DNA of 64,000 bases, taken from positions 1,178,001 through 1,242,000 of the forward strand of contig NZ_OZ034992.1 in assembly GCF_964030925.1 (NCBI RefSeq). Direction: 5' to 3'. How positions within the stretch are numbered: position 1 is the first letter of the stretch; every line of letters starts with the position of its first letter. A model generated the notes under the pieces. The model was not told where the DNA came from, did not search any database, and saw only the letters and a program-made list of their open reading frames with translations. This DNA comes from Spiroplasma_E sp902809815. GTDB lineage: Bacteria; Bacillota_I; Bacilli_A; Mycoplasmatales; VBWQ01. A program made the translations under genes and the position numbers. This document shows positions 9,867 to 21,965 of the stretch, in pieces.

Positions 9867-10721
9867 ATGAGTAATAATAATATAAATGAATATTGATTAT
9901 ATTTAGATGATAGTGGTAAATTTCTTAATAAAAGCGATAAACATGTAATTTATGGTGGTATTATTTTTAATAATAAAAATAAAAGAAATAATTTTATTAA
10001 AAGTTTTATTGAAGCAAAAAAGAAAGTAACAAAAAAATCTGAAATAAAAGGAGATGATATTGCTAAAAAATATATTAAATTTAAAAAAAGTCCTTATAAA
10101 AAAGCAGATATAGAAAATTTAATTAGTAAATACAAAATAATAGATAATTTATTTTGCGTTTGAACATGCAAAAAAGATTTAATTTTACCAACTTCAGATG
10201 AAGAACATGCAAAATTAAAAAATAATGAATTAATTGCTTTATTAATAAAAAAATTAATTGAAAATAAAACTATATTACCTAATTCAAATATAAATTTATA
10301 TATTGATGATATTTATACACAACCTATTCAAGAAATAGATGCAATTAATTTAAAATCATATCTAAATAAAAATTATTCAAAAAATGGAATAATTAGATTT
10401 TTAAGAACAAAAAATATAATCATTAATAAAGTAAAATACTTAGATTCTAAAATATATAATTGTATACAGGCATGTGATATTATTGCAAATTTTTGTAATA
10501 AATATTTAAATAAACATAAAGACGCAAAACAATTATTAAATATATTTGAAAATTTTGAATTTAATATAATTGCTTGTAAGTTTCCGGTAATTATATATAA
10601 TAATAGTATATTAGATATAAAATGCTGTTGGTCAGAGTCTAGTCAGGTAAATACTACTGGAAATAAAGTTGCTGGTGTGTTCTTAGAGAGCAGGCAAGCT
10701 GCCCAACAAGATAAGGAATAA
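9867..10721 (+). CDS. DUF3800 domain protein
   Basis: DUF3800 proteins have an RNase H-like fold and are common in phages and mobile elements; their biochemistry is poorly known. Family marks seen here are WLYLDDSGKF at residues 10-19, YGGIIFNN shortly after, IYIDDIYTQPIQ in the middle and the late IQACDIIANF motif. The usual domain seems to end near IIYNNSILDIK. The last ~33 codons run through a GC-rich stretch with different codon use (TGG, CAG, AGG, GCC), probably because they overlap an RNA element. Its own start follows a TATAAT at 9822-9827. Confidence 0.72.
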
Positions 10722-10736
10722 TTTTTATTCCTTTTT
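10621..10736 (+). ncRNA. Candidate structured RNA at the 3' end of the DUF3800 gene
   Basis: By hand count 40 of the 90 bases at 10621-10710 are G or C, far above the surroundings. Possible pairings are TGTTGG (10626-10631) with CCAACA (10703-10708), TGTTCT (10678-10683) with AGAGCA (10687-10692), or alternatively GCAG with CTGC around 10690-10702. A strong terminator hairpin closes it: AAGGAATAA (10713-10721), TTATTCCTT (10725-10733), then T-rich sequence. I recall candidate RNA motifs named after DUF3800 that lie near such genes; this may be one, but I cannot match a specific model. Confidence 0.5.
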
Positions 10737-10746
10737 CTTTTTATAT

Positions 10747-10777
10747 AAAAAAAGTTACCTTAATTGGTAACTTTTTA
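10747..10777. terminator. Bidirectional terminator between convergent phage operons
   Basis: GTTACC (10754-10759), TTAATT loop, GGTAAC (10766-10771), with an A run before and a T run after, so it works on both strands. It ends the leftward morphogenesis operon. Confidence 0.8.
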
Positions 10778-11182
10778 ATTAGATTGTGAAATATTATTTT
10801 GGTTAGATTTGCTTTTAAATTTAAAAATAGATTTTAATTTTGGAAATTTTCGAATTAACTTTAAAATTATTGGAATAAAATAAAAATATAATAACTCAAT
10901 ACATGCAAAAATAATAAATATATAATAAACATTTTTTAAATTCATACTACTATTAAAAAATAAAAAAAGTAATGGACTTATAAATAAAAAACTTAAGGTG
11001 GTATATATATATATATATATATAGTTTTTTAAATTTTTATTATCACAAAAACGAATGAATAACTTATATGGTACAAACATTAGAAATAAAAATGTCAAAG
11101 ATATGGCAATTGAAATTGTGTAAGGAGAATTTATAAAATCACCTCATCATGGTCAAAATTCATTACGATTTAAAAAATACAT
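10775..11182 (-). CDS. Phage membrane protein, 135 residues
   Basis: Starts MYFLNRNEFWPWWGD with AGGAAG upstream. Three or four hydrophobic segments follow (TFLFLMFVPYKLF, TLSFLFISPLLFLFF, YYIFIIFACIELLYFYF) with a basic tail. Last gene of the morphogenesis operon, so a holin-like or superinfection role is possible but unproven. A (TA)11 run at 11002-11023 encodes alternating Tyr-Ile; a one-unit slip would shift the frame. Confidence 0.65.
11002..11023. repeat. (TA)11 microsatellite inside a coding sequence
   Basis: Eleven TA units lie in frame within the membrane protein gene at 10775-11182. Confidence 0.85.
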
Positions 11183-11227
11183 GTTTATTCACTTCCTAGA
11201 ACTTAATTATATTTTAATTTTACCAAA

Positions 11228-14110
11228 TTATCTTGCATTTAAAACTATTTTATTAATATTAGATTTAAGATTTGATATATATCTATATGTTCAACTTTTA
11301 TCTGGTTCTCTTTGTGCAGAATTGGTATATTCTATTTTACCTAAATTGCCTTGTAAATAAATAATTCAATTTAATTTTTCTGAGTTATTAATTATACTAA
11401 ATGCTATAGGATAATCATTATTTATTTTTTGTTCATAAGAATTATAAGACTTTTTAATTTTTAAATCAAATTCGTAATTACAGAAAGAATATGAATTAAA
11501 AATATTATAATTGTTAATACTTTTATAATAAGCATTTGCAAAATAATCATTAACTTCATTAGGAGCAATTGTACCAAACTTACTAAAAAATTCAGATTCT
11601 GGAAAACTGTTTTTATTTATTTTTAAATCTTTTAAATCAATAGTTATACTTGTATTTTTTACTTCTTTTGATGGTTTAAAAGTTTCGTTATTAATATCAA
11701 TGATATTTAAATCAGAACTTTTTGAATTTGCTATTGTTTCAAATTTATAGCTATAATGTATTGTTATGCTTTTGTAAAATCTTTTTAAATCATTAAATGT
11801 ATTAATTAATAATGTAGGGTCTAATAATGAATTTAAATCTATTTCATATTTATCAAATTTACTTATATTTTTTTCTTCTCATTCTTTTATATTATTAAAT
11901 CCTTTTTTTATTAATGATACATCGTTTGCTGTCATTTCTATTTTTAAATCTGGAATAATAATAATTGATTTTGCTATATTTTGTGGACTTGGTGGTAATA
12001 TTTTTGCTGGATATGAAAATGTAGTTTCTTCACTTTCTTCATATTCATCATGATTTAATTTATATAAAGTAGTTCAATTAAAAGCATTACCAGTTAAATA
12101 ACCCATATTATTATAACGAAATTGAGCAACTGATATTTCATTATAATCACCTTGATAAGTAAAAGGATTATCACTATAAAATGTATGTCTTTCTTCACCT
12201 TGATGTAATGATTGAGTTACAATTGTATCAATAATATAAGCATAATTTGAACCATCAATAATTCCATTACTTGTTGGATTTCATTGACAATCTTTATCTT
12301 CATTTGTAAAAGGACTTGCTATATCTAAAAACTCAGTATCTTCTGCTAATATATAAACTTTATTATTTTTCTTTTGTGATAAATCAACTGTACTTATTTG
12401 TTCTTTTGTAGTTAATTTCTTACCAGTAGTAGGGTCTCATGGATATACTGATACCCTATCACTTAATTTCATTGTCATAGCAGTTGTTGAAACATGTGAA
12501 CCTAACATTTTACCTAATGCAAACTCACTTGAATTACTAAATACATTTAAAGGTATAAATCAATCTTTATCATTATTACCAGTAATTGAACTTAAATTAC
12601 TTGTAAAAAATGCACTCATAAAACCATTAAAAAATGGCATATTTTTATATTGTTGAGAATTTTGAGTAATAATAAATCCTACTGGAATACCTAATGTTAA
12701 AGCATTTAATAATTTACCTACTAATGGTATTGAACTTAAAGCAAATGGTAATCATTGTACACTATCATAAGGCATTTGAATTAATGAACTAAATACTACA
12801 CTATTAAAATTTAATATTGCTGACATATATTTTTGACTTATTTTTTTATAATCAACAGTTGGTGAACCAATAACTAATCCAGTATCTGGGTCTTTATATT
12901 TAAAATTACTTGACATATCAACATTATATTCACCTTGTAAATTATTTATATTTCATTCACTATCTCAAAAGAATTTTGCTTTACCAATAGCATCACCATT
13001 ACTATTTATTGCTAATTGTTTATTACATGTTAATATACCTTGAAAATCTTTTTGAGCTAACATATCAAATTTTCTAGCTTCTAAAAATTTTTGTCATGTA
13101 TCATAATGAGTAAATCCAGTTGGTTTTGCGTCCATAATATTATAAAATGTAGTTTCTGGATGACTACTTGTTGTTATTTTATCATTTATACCAGCAAGTA
13201 AACCACCATTATTTTTAATATCAGTTGTAGATTTTTCATTATTACCAGCAATAAATAATCTTCTAGAAGCAAATACTTTACTTTCAAATATTTCTTCATT
13301 ATTTTGTTGAATAGGTTCTTGACCTTGAATTATTGGTCTTCCATAATAATAACAACTTGTTAATAATTCTAATCCATAACTTTGTCTATGACTATAACGT
13401 ACACCAATATCTTTCATTAAAGTACGATTTAAAGTTACTTTTCCTTGTTGAATAGTAGGGAAAGCATAACCACTACCCGGACTTGCATACTGTACAAAAT
13501 CAAGTGTATTTTGACCACTACTTATTACTCTATCATTTAAACTACTAAAAGTTAATACTTGCATACTAAATGCACCATTATAAGGACTATAATAATTTGT
13601 TACATTTGAAATATATAATAATTGTCTATCTTGATTTTTACCACTATTACCACCAATATTTTCATTTTCATCATTAAATACAACAAAAAATTGTAAATAA
13701 TCATCAATTGTAATATGTTCTTCAAACATTACTAAAGTATATTGTCTTTTTGTTTGTACTGTTTTAAATATTTGATTATTTGGTAAATTACTAAAATCAA
13801 CACCACTTGTATCATCAATTAAATAAGCATTTCAATAATCTCCAATTTTATATTGTTTTGTATAAAATTCATCTTGACCATTAACTTTATGTATTTCTTC
13901 ATTAATTTTACCTTTATTTTTTTGATATATTTTTGTACTATTTTTTCAAATACATACAACTGGAGTAGTACCAGTTAATATTAATTCATATTGACCAAAA
14001 TCACTAATTTTACTATTAATTGGTTTATAACCAGTTTCAGTTAAAGGAATTGCTCCATTATTAATAACAAATGGAAATATTTTTCAAAAACTACATCTTT
14101 TAATTAGCAA
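11228..14110 (-). CDS. Large phage tail or tail-tip protein, ~960 residues
   Basis: A single frame from about 14110 to TAA 11228-11230. It follows the portal gene, as tail genes often do, and its length and Asn/Ser/Tyr-rich beta composition suit a tail knob or tip of a short-tailed phage. A hydrophobic stretch near SSIPLVGKLLNALTLGIPVGF could be a membrane-active loop. No ATG lies in frame near the start; a TTG at 14110-14108, overlapping the portal stop, is the best choice, with ATA about 30 bases later as alternative. Family assignment rests on context only. Confidence 0.65.
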
Positions 14111-15461
14111 TTGTTGTCTTTTTAATTGAAGATGTAGATGTTTCATTAATTGAATTTGTTGATGTATCATTTTGATTATCTCCTAATAATTTTATTTCTT
14201 CTTTATCTTCTTCTATTATTTCTTTATAATGTTTTTTTGCTTGTTGTTTTGTTACTTCATCTAATTCAGCAATAGCTTGTGTATATGACATTGTTCTATC
14301 TGCTAATCTTTGACTAATCATTTCTTGTTTTAATAATTGGTCAGTCATAGCAATAGGTAAAAATTTAAATGAATAAGGTCTATCTCCAATACCATCTCAT
14401 AATTTTTCATGAATTAATAACATATCAAAAAATCTATAAAAATAATATGAATAATGACTTATTTTAGTTTCTGTAGTTTCCATATCATTTTTATTATTAA
14501 ATAATGATTTAGTTTTATTTTCATAATTTACACCAGAAAATTCATTATAATCATAACCTGCACCATTTCATATATCTTTACCTAAATCATCTTTATCTAA
14601 AATATAATTACTTGCTTTAAAATTACCTTGTATAACTTCCATACCACCAGCACCAGATTTATTATAGCCAGCAGTACCAACATTAACTACAATATTTTTT
14701 TTAGGATTATCAATAATTTTTCCATGTTCAATCATATTTTTAACAGTTTCATTATCAAATGCACCAAATAAAGTTGTAACATTTAAATCTCTATCAACAT
14801 TTCTTTGAGTATAAGATTTATGATAATATTCAATTAAATTTCAAACTGGATAAGTATCTGGATATGCATTTAAAGTTGTTGAATTACCATAAAAATTAAC
14901 CATTGGTAAATTTGTTATTTCTAATATTGGTAAATAATTTCAAGGATTTTTAATTTCATAACTATATTTTGGTGTTAATTCTGGTTTTAATTTTGTATGT
15001 GCTGTTCCTAAAATAATTTCTTTTTCATTTTTATTATCATTTTTATAAGTTTCAAATCTTATTTTTCCATTTTCAGCAATTACTCAAGTTAATGTTGCAC
15101 TATCTGCTTGTTCATTTATAAAAAAGAATTCTGCACATTGTTCTTCTTCATTATATTTAGCAACTCTACCAGCAAATGAATTAGGTAATACTTTTAAACT
15201 TGTACTATTATCTTTATAAATAATAGGCATTATATATACTTTTCCAAGTAAACTTTCTTGAATTCCAAATTTATATAATTTTTCAAATCATTTATCACTA
15301 ATAATTTTATTAGTAAAATATTTTAAAATTTCATCTTTTTCACTATCAAATAATAAACCTTTACCTAATCATAATTTAGTTGATTTTTGAGCAATTCTCA
15401 TAGGAATATCACTATATCATTCTCTTCTATTACAAGAAAGATATTCTAATGGATTATTCAT
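14100..15461 (-). CDS. Phage portal protein
   Basis: A 453-residue protein directly after the large terminase gene, where portals usually lie. The sequence fits: N-terminal MNNPLEYLSCNRREWYSD, a long helical C-terminal part (DRTMSYTQAIAELDEVTKQ) and a Thr/Ser-rich tail. Portals form the dodecameric ring through which DNA is packaged. It starts 11 bp after the terminase stop and overlaps the next gene by about 11 bp. Confidence 0.75.
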
Positions 15462-15472
15462 TTTTATCACTC

Positions 15473-16933
15473 CTAAAATTTATTTTTATTAATTAATAAT
15501 TCATTATTAATATTATTAATTAATCATTTCATTTTATGCATTGAAGCATACATTCTTGCGTCTCAACAATTATCATATAAATCAAGCATTTGTGGTTCAT
15601 TATTTGAATTTTCTAATTTAGATTTTGCTAATCATTGCATTTTTGATAATTCTTCATGTGTATTAGGACATCTTTTTCAATTAATACTTAATATACCTTT
15701 AATCATACAAATAGTATCTCAATCAATTCTATCTCTTAAATACATTGTAGTTTTATCTACTGGAGTAAAATGTAATCAATTAATTCGTCTTTTTTCTACT
15801 TCTTTTTTTAAAATATCAATAACTGCTAATCCACCACTACCATAATCAACATAACAAGTAAAACCAAATTTCATTGCTTGAAATTTAATACTTTCATCTA
15901 AATAATAATCAATAATATTATTTGCTAATTCATATGTATTTTTAAATTGCATTATTGCATTACTATGATAAAATTCACTTTCTTGATGTATTCTTCTAGT
16001 TTTTTCATTTTCACCAATAAAACATAAAACAGCAACAGTAGGATGTGCTTGTGAACTTGTAGCAAAACCTAAATCTAAACCACCAACTATTTCATTAACA
16101 TTAAAATCTAATTCAGTTTTAAGTTTATCTAAATATCTTGCAAATATAGAACCAGTTAAAACACTAGGTACACCATAATATCAACTTTGTGCTTTAATAG
16201 GGTCTAATTCTTTTAATTCTTCTAAATCATTAATTTTATCTTGTTTTAAATTATGTTCATTTAATTTTCAATTTGAATAATGAAATAATTTAAACATTTG
16301 ATTTTCTTCTATTGATTTAATTTGTTCATTATTTTCTTTCATTAAATCTAAATTAAAAGGTACACGTTTATTCATATATTCAATAAAATATTGATAAATA
16401 TTATCTGGATTACAACTTCTTATTTTAATAGTTTTTTTAGCATTACCTAATGCAAAAGTAATTGCTTGAAATTCTGCTTGACTAAATTCATTTGCTTCTT
16501 CACATCATTCAATTGCTAAATCAAAACCTTTTATTTCACTTCTAGAAAGCCCTTTAAGTGGTATTCTATCATTACTATTACTATATACACCCATAACTCT
16601 AATAAATGATTTACTACCTTTAAAACGAAAATCTGCTTGTTTATTTGGATATTTTAAAGTAAAATCTTTATAATCAAAACCAATATTAATTAATGCTTCA
16701 TCAATTTCTTTTGTTAATTCATTAATATCTTTATTTAATTTTCTAAAACAATATATAGCAATTGATTTATTAACTTTAATTGAAATAGCAATTAATATTG
16801 CTAATTCTTCTGCAATACTATATGTTTTACTTGAATAACGACTTCCACTTAAATTATATTCACTATGAGTAAAATCACTTTTATTTAATAATCAATAACT
16901 AATTTCATGTAAATAAGTAAATTCTTTATTCAT
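15473..16933 (-). CDS. terL: Phage terminase large subunit
   Basis: A 486-residue packaging motor. A Walker A-like loop is at residues 30-37 (GSRYSSKT), a Walker B/catalytic acid segment is FDLAIEWCEEANEF, and the C-terminal nuclease half has IVGGLDLGFATSS and CYVDYGSGG with candidate metal-binding Asp. Five bases separate it from the previous gene. TGA Trp codons occur throughout. Confidence 0.85.
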
Positions 16934-16937
16934 AATA

Positions 16938-18605
16938 TTATTCCTGTAATTCTTCTAATTTTAAAAGTTGACCATATCTTGTAGGGTCACTAACAATAGC
17001 AATGGTATCATTTTGCATTTGTAAAGAAATTATTATTCTATCATTAACTTTATCTCAATATAATGTTTGAACATCAGTATTCAATTCACCGTATAAAAAT
17101 TCTTTAGACATAAAAGCAAATTTCTTATTACTTGATTGACTTTCAAAATTATAATAAATTTTATATTTAGTATTTGATTTAAAAGTATATTTAATATGAT
17201 TTATATTAACTTTTGTTCCTACTTCTTTTCATTGTGGAATATTTGGAGTTGGTGTTGGAGTATTTGGTAATTCAATATTAATCTCATTATTTTTTAATTC
17301 ATTTATTTTTAAAGTATGACTTGTAATTTTTATAGGTTGAATAATATCTACTTTAACTGTATTTTGTAATTCTTCTAATGAAAAAATATTTGCATATTTT
17401 TCATTTCCACCTTCTAAAATTAATTGTCATTTATTAATATCTAATAATTGTAAATATAAAATACCTTTTTCATTATTAATTAAACCTTTTGTAAGAAATA
17501 TTTTACTTCCATGTATTCCACCTAAATAATTACCTGTTTTAAATTCTACTGTTATTCTTGTATTTACTTGATGAAATGGTGGAGATTCCCATGTAATAAT
17601 TACTCTATAAAGAGTATTAAAAGCAAGATTAAAATCACCATATTTACGATTATTTATACTTTTACCTATTACTTTTCAATTTTCTTTAACTTGTTTTTTA
17701 TTTATTTCATTAATAGCACCAACAATAGTTTTATTAGTAGTTTCTAATCTATCATATCTATTATTAAGTAATAATGAAATAGCAAGAGAACTATTTGAAA
17801 CATCATTTATTCATAATTGGTCTCTATCATCTTTATATGTAAAATATCCTTTCATAAAAACAGATTTTTTATAATAATCAGATAAATCTATTTTACCACC
17901 AGTAGCACTAATAACTTTCTTTTCTTGACCTTCTTTACCATCAACTAATTTCATAGTATCATTACTAAAATATTTAGTAAATAATTCAATTGTTGTTAAA
18001 TTATCAAATGATTTAATACCAGTAGTATCAATTCATAATTGAGTTCCAATTAAATATTTAGGATTTTTAGGATATATTTTTACTCTTGTATCATTTGTTT
18101 TTAAATTTATTAATTCTAAATATCTTGTAAAAGGACTATCTTCACCATAATTACTATAAAAATTACTAAAAAAATCATTTCTTTTAGGTAAAACATCTAA
18201 ATTAAAACCAGTAATATTTGGATATTCTTTAATTTTTCTTAAACAATTAAATACTTCTGGAACAATAAAATAAGGGTCAGTAGGATTAGTTTCACTATAA
18301 GTCATACCACCTTGACTAATACTTGATTGACCACGAATATAATTACTATCTTTTGTTAATAAAAATCTAACATAATATGCAGTTGCAGTTTGTATTTCAT
18401 CAGTAAATTCTGTTAATGTAGTTTCTGGTCATTTTTTTGAAATAGAATGTCCACTTAAATAATCAATATTATTACTTGCAACTGAAATAGCAAATCAAAT
18501 TTCATTATCTGGTGTTGTAGTATCATCAAATTCTAATTTATTAAAACCTTTTCAATTTTTAAATTCTTCAATTGTTATAAACATTAATGGTTCTTTAATA
18601 GCCAT
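16938..18605 (-). CDS. Phage connector/fibre-like structural protein, 555 residues
   Basis: The first ~120 residues (TIEEFKNWKGFNKLEFDD, then AISVASNNIDYLSGHSI) resemble small head-tail connector proteins that begin with a hydrophobic-helix adaptor. The rest resembles a fibre or appendage (TTNKTIVGAINEINKKQV, common in phage fibre regions), with a proline-threonine linker NTPTPTPNIPQW. It could be an adaptor-appendage fusion. Start 18605 follows AAGGAG. Large terminase begins 5 bp after its stop. Confidence 0.6.
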
Positions 18606-18630
18606 AATAATTTACTCCTTAATGTAAAAT

Positions 18631-18650
18631 AAAGGGTATTTAAACCCTTT
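18631..18650 (-). terminator. Hairpin between two morphogenesis genes
   Basis: AAAGGGT, six-base loop, ACCCTTT, overlapping the stop of the gene at 18649. The following T run on the minus strand is weak, so partial termination or mRNA end protection is as likely as full termination. Confidence 0.5.
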
Positions 18651-18999
18651 AAATTTTAAATTTAGTTACTTTTTTCTTATCTTTTTCTGATAATTCTTTT
18701 TTAGAAGCTCTTTGACTAATAATAGTATTTTTAAATACTTCTTGCTTTTCTTCATCATTATTAAAACTATCTAAAGATTTAGCAATTGATGTAGTTTCTA
18801 ATTGTAATTGAGAATTTATTTGTTTAATATTTGCTTTAATAAATTCTAATTCTTTATTATTTTTTAATTCTTTTGCTAAATTTGATTGTTTTGATTTTTT
18901 AATAAATTTTGATAAAAATAATAAAACAATAGTTACAATTACTCCACTAGCAACTGCTCCACTTAATACTGCTGATATTACTGTTGTAGATAAATTCAT
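18649..18999 (-). CDS. Phage protein with one N-terminal membrane segment, 116 residues
   Basis: One membrane helix (AVLSGAVASGVIVTIVLLFLSKF) near the N-terminus is followed by a lysine-rich, probably coiled-coil domain. The layout suits a holin or spanin-like accessory, but mollicutes lack a wall, so the lysis analogy is weak. It follows another membrane protein gene by 3 bp. Confidence 0.62.
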   Translation of the reverse strand: MNLSTTVISAVLSGAVASGVIVTIVLLFLSKFIKKSKQSNLAKELKNNKELEFIKANIKQINSQLQLETTSIAKSLDSFNNDEEKQEVFKNTIISQRASKKELSEKDKKKVTKFKI

Positions 19000-19002
19000 T
19001 TT

Positions 19003-19482
19003 TTATTCCACCTTTTCTTTTTTTATTTTTCTTATTTCTTTTTCTATTTTTGGTAAATATCAAATAATAATTAATATTAAAATTGGTATTATTTTAATTA
19101 TTAAATTTAATATAAATTTAATTCTTGATGGTGCTTTATTTGGTAAATGATGTAAACCAAATCCACCAATACTAGGTACAATTGTTAATCATATTGCATT
19201 ACCTCAATTATGTTTTCAATCTACATGTTCCATACCTAATTTTGTAAATGATAATCATTTAGGTAATATTATTATTTGTGGTAATGTACTTCATAAAGTA
19301 ATAATTAAAGATATTAATATAAATGATAATAAATTAATTGAATCTAATTGTTTTTTTCTTAATTTTTGAATATCATTTAATAAACTAAAATCATATATTT
19401 TTCTATCTTTAATATAATCTCTTCTACCACGAGTAAAAGGAATTAAATAACTTGTTTTTCACTCTGGTTTTTGAATTTCCAT
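19003..19482 (-). CDS. Phage membrane protein, 159 residues
   Basis: Three hydrophobic segments (LLSFILISLIITLW, AIWLTIVPSIGGFGL, ILNLIIKIIPILILIIIWYL) and a lysine/glutamate tail. Its coding end contains the GGTGG used by the next gene. Function unknown. Confidence 0.62.
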
Positions 19483-19490
19483 TTAACCAC

Positions 19491-20402
19491 CTACTTTCAT
19501 GTTTTATAAAAATTAGAATTTCTTTTAATTTTTATATATTTTCTTGTATGTAAAGAATTTTTTAATAATTGTTTTCTTTCATATCTTCATTGTGTACTTC
19601 CAATTTCATTTTTAGATAAATTTTTATATTCTTTTAATTTAAAAAAACCTTTTTCTAATCTATTAATAAAATGCATAGTTTTTTGAACATTAATATTATT
19701 TGGATAAATTACACTAGTATCTTGTGAACCATAATATTTACCTTTTTTTGATAATTCACTTTTAACATATTTTCTTAATTGACTTGGTAATCATTTTCTA
19801 TTTCAAAATTTTCAAAATATTGTTCCAGCACCAGAACCATTTTTACCTTTTGCTTGTGTCATTAATATTCATATTTCTTGTGGAAATGTTGGATAAGTAT
19901 ATGGACCATATCATATTTGTCTTTTATCATTATCACTTTGAAATAATGTTGTTAAAGTTCCAATTTTTAAATTTTTATTATCAACAATAAATCTTCCTTT
20001 TTTAAATCATGAACTTGATAATACTTCTCATGCATTATTTGGTATTTCTTCTTCATTTTCTTTAAATAAATTATTAAATTTATTAACATAATTTTTAACT
20101 GTTCTAATTTCTGTTGGCATAATATAATTTTTAAAACTATTTATTGGATTTTTAAATTTATTAATTTCATTTTGTAATATAGATAATTCACTTGGTTTTA
20201 ATATACTTGTTAATTTTTTAAGTATATTTGGATTAAAAACACTATATGGTTGATGTATTTCTTTTTCACTAATATTTTCACTATCAAATACTGCTTTTAA
20301 TGATTGATTTTTATAATAAGTTTTTAAAGCATTTATTAATGCTAATTTAATATCATTACTTGCTAATGCATAATATATTCATTCAATAATTAAAGGTAAC
20401 AT
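19491..20402 (-). CDS. Unknown phage structural-operon protein, 303 residues
   Basis: The N-terminal half is helical; the middle has an aromatic motif (QIWYGPYTYPTFPQEIW) reminiscent of short domains in minor head proteins. The C-terminus is basic. It starts at ATG 20402, 24 bp after the previous stop. A head-associated role is inferred from position only. Confidence 0.6.
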
Positions 20403-20425
20403 TATAAACTCATGTGATTATAATC

Positions 20426-21238
20426 TCAATTTAATGAAACATTATCATGATTTAATGGTACTTCACTCATATTATCACTACCATATTGACTAGTTGTTTC
20501 ACTATTAATAGTAAATCTATTATCATTTATTAATCTTGCAGTTTCATCATTAAATGATGTTTCTTGCATTTCTTGAATATGATTTGTAGTTTCCATAGGT
20601 AGTAAATTATGGATTATTTCACTTGCACCAGCAATAATAGTAGGTACTGCATAAGCATTATTAAAATCATTATTAATACCCATTGCAACACCACTTGAAA
20701 TTAAACATCCACCAGTAGCCATATTACAAATCTTTCTTATTGTTTCAAATTTATTAGGTATTAATTCTAGAATTCCATTAATAAGATTTGATATACCATA
20801 AGCATTTAAACTAATATATGTATCTCAATCCATTAAATGATTATCAGTAGTATTTGGATTACTAAATAATAAATCTGGTGGAAATGGGTCAATAGTAGTA
20901 GTTGTTATTGGACTTTCAGTTGGATTAGGATTAATGGAAGAATTAGTAAACTTACTATAATTTGCTAATCCAATTGTTCCTAAACCTAATAAGATTTTTT
21001 TAGAACTATTAATTAATTTAGTTTTAGTATTTGGTCTTTGATTTAAATTTCAAATATCTAAACCTAATTTTTTACCAAATAATAAACTATTAATTGAACC
21101 TAATAATGGACTATCTATTACTTGACCATAATAAGCACTTGTACCTATCATTGCACAAATTGGACTTATACCAGTTCTTATTAATTTAGTTAAAGTATAG
21201 TTACTCAATTGTGTAGTCTCAGAATGTTGTTGTGGCAT
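20426..21238 (-). CDS. Unknown phage structural-operon protein, 270 residues
   Basis: Starts MPQQHSETTQLSNYTLTK after AAGGAG. Two glycine/alanine-rich hydrophobic stretches (TGISPICAMIGTSAYYG; MATGGCLISSGVAMG) suggest membrane insertion, and the C-terminal 60 residues are acidic and soluble. Overlaps the upstream gene by 20 bp. Confidence 0.6.
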
Positions 21239-21494
21239 ATTTATTTTCTCCTTTTGATAATTGATTAGTTTTTTTAATTTGAATTCTAACTGTTCCTTGA
21301 CAATTTATATTATTACCAACACATATTGCAAAATTATCATGTACATCACTTACTATAAAATAATCATTTCTTAATTTAGGATATTCATCTAATAAAATTG
21401 CTCTAATATCATTACTAGTAGTTAAATCTTCTGGTTTTGGTGAATAAATAATAATATGTGCTTTTTCATTAAAATATTTATAAATATATTCCAT
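21219..21494 (-). CDS. Small phage protein after the capsid gene, 91 residues
   Basis: Begins MEYIYKYFNEKAHIIIYSPKP. Position between capsid and later genes suggests a head-completion or decoration protein; the alternating hydrophobic pattern suggests beta structure. Three bp after the capsid stop. Confidence 0.58.
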   Translation of the reverse strand: MEYIYKYFNEKAHIIIYSPKPEDLTTSNDIRAILLDEYPKLRNDYFIVSDVHDNFAICVGNNINCQGTVRIQIKKTNQLSKGENKYATTTF

Positions 21495-21965
21495 AATTAT
21501 TTTTTAGTAAATTCTAAATTTACTACTCCATAATAATCACTATTATTACCAGTCATAGTTGCACTTGTTGATTTAATATCAAATTTTGCTTTACCTTTTT
21601 CATAACCATTATTACCAGCATTTATTATTGCATTTTCTAATTCATCATTAGTAGGTTTATCACCAGCCATAGTAATTTTTCCTAAATTTCTATAATAAAT
21701 AACATCTTCTAAATTTAATTTATTAATATCATCATATAAAGTTGATTGATAAGTTGCATTTTCATTTTTAGGATTAGTTAAAAAATCTTTTGCTCTTGCT
21801 TCTTTTATTTCTTCAATTGTAGGCATAGTTGGTCTAATTAAATACATTAAATTTGGTCTAATAGCACTAGGTAATGCAAATAAACATTTACCAATAATTT
21901 TAATATTATCTGTATCATTATCTAATTTTTGTCTTATTTTAGTAAATGAAATTGGCATACGCCAC

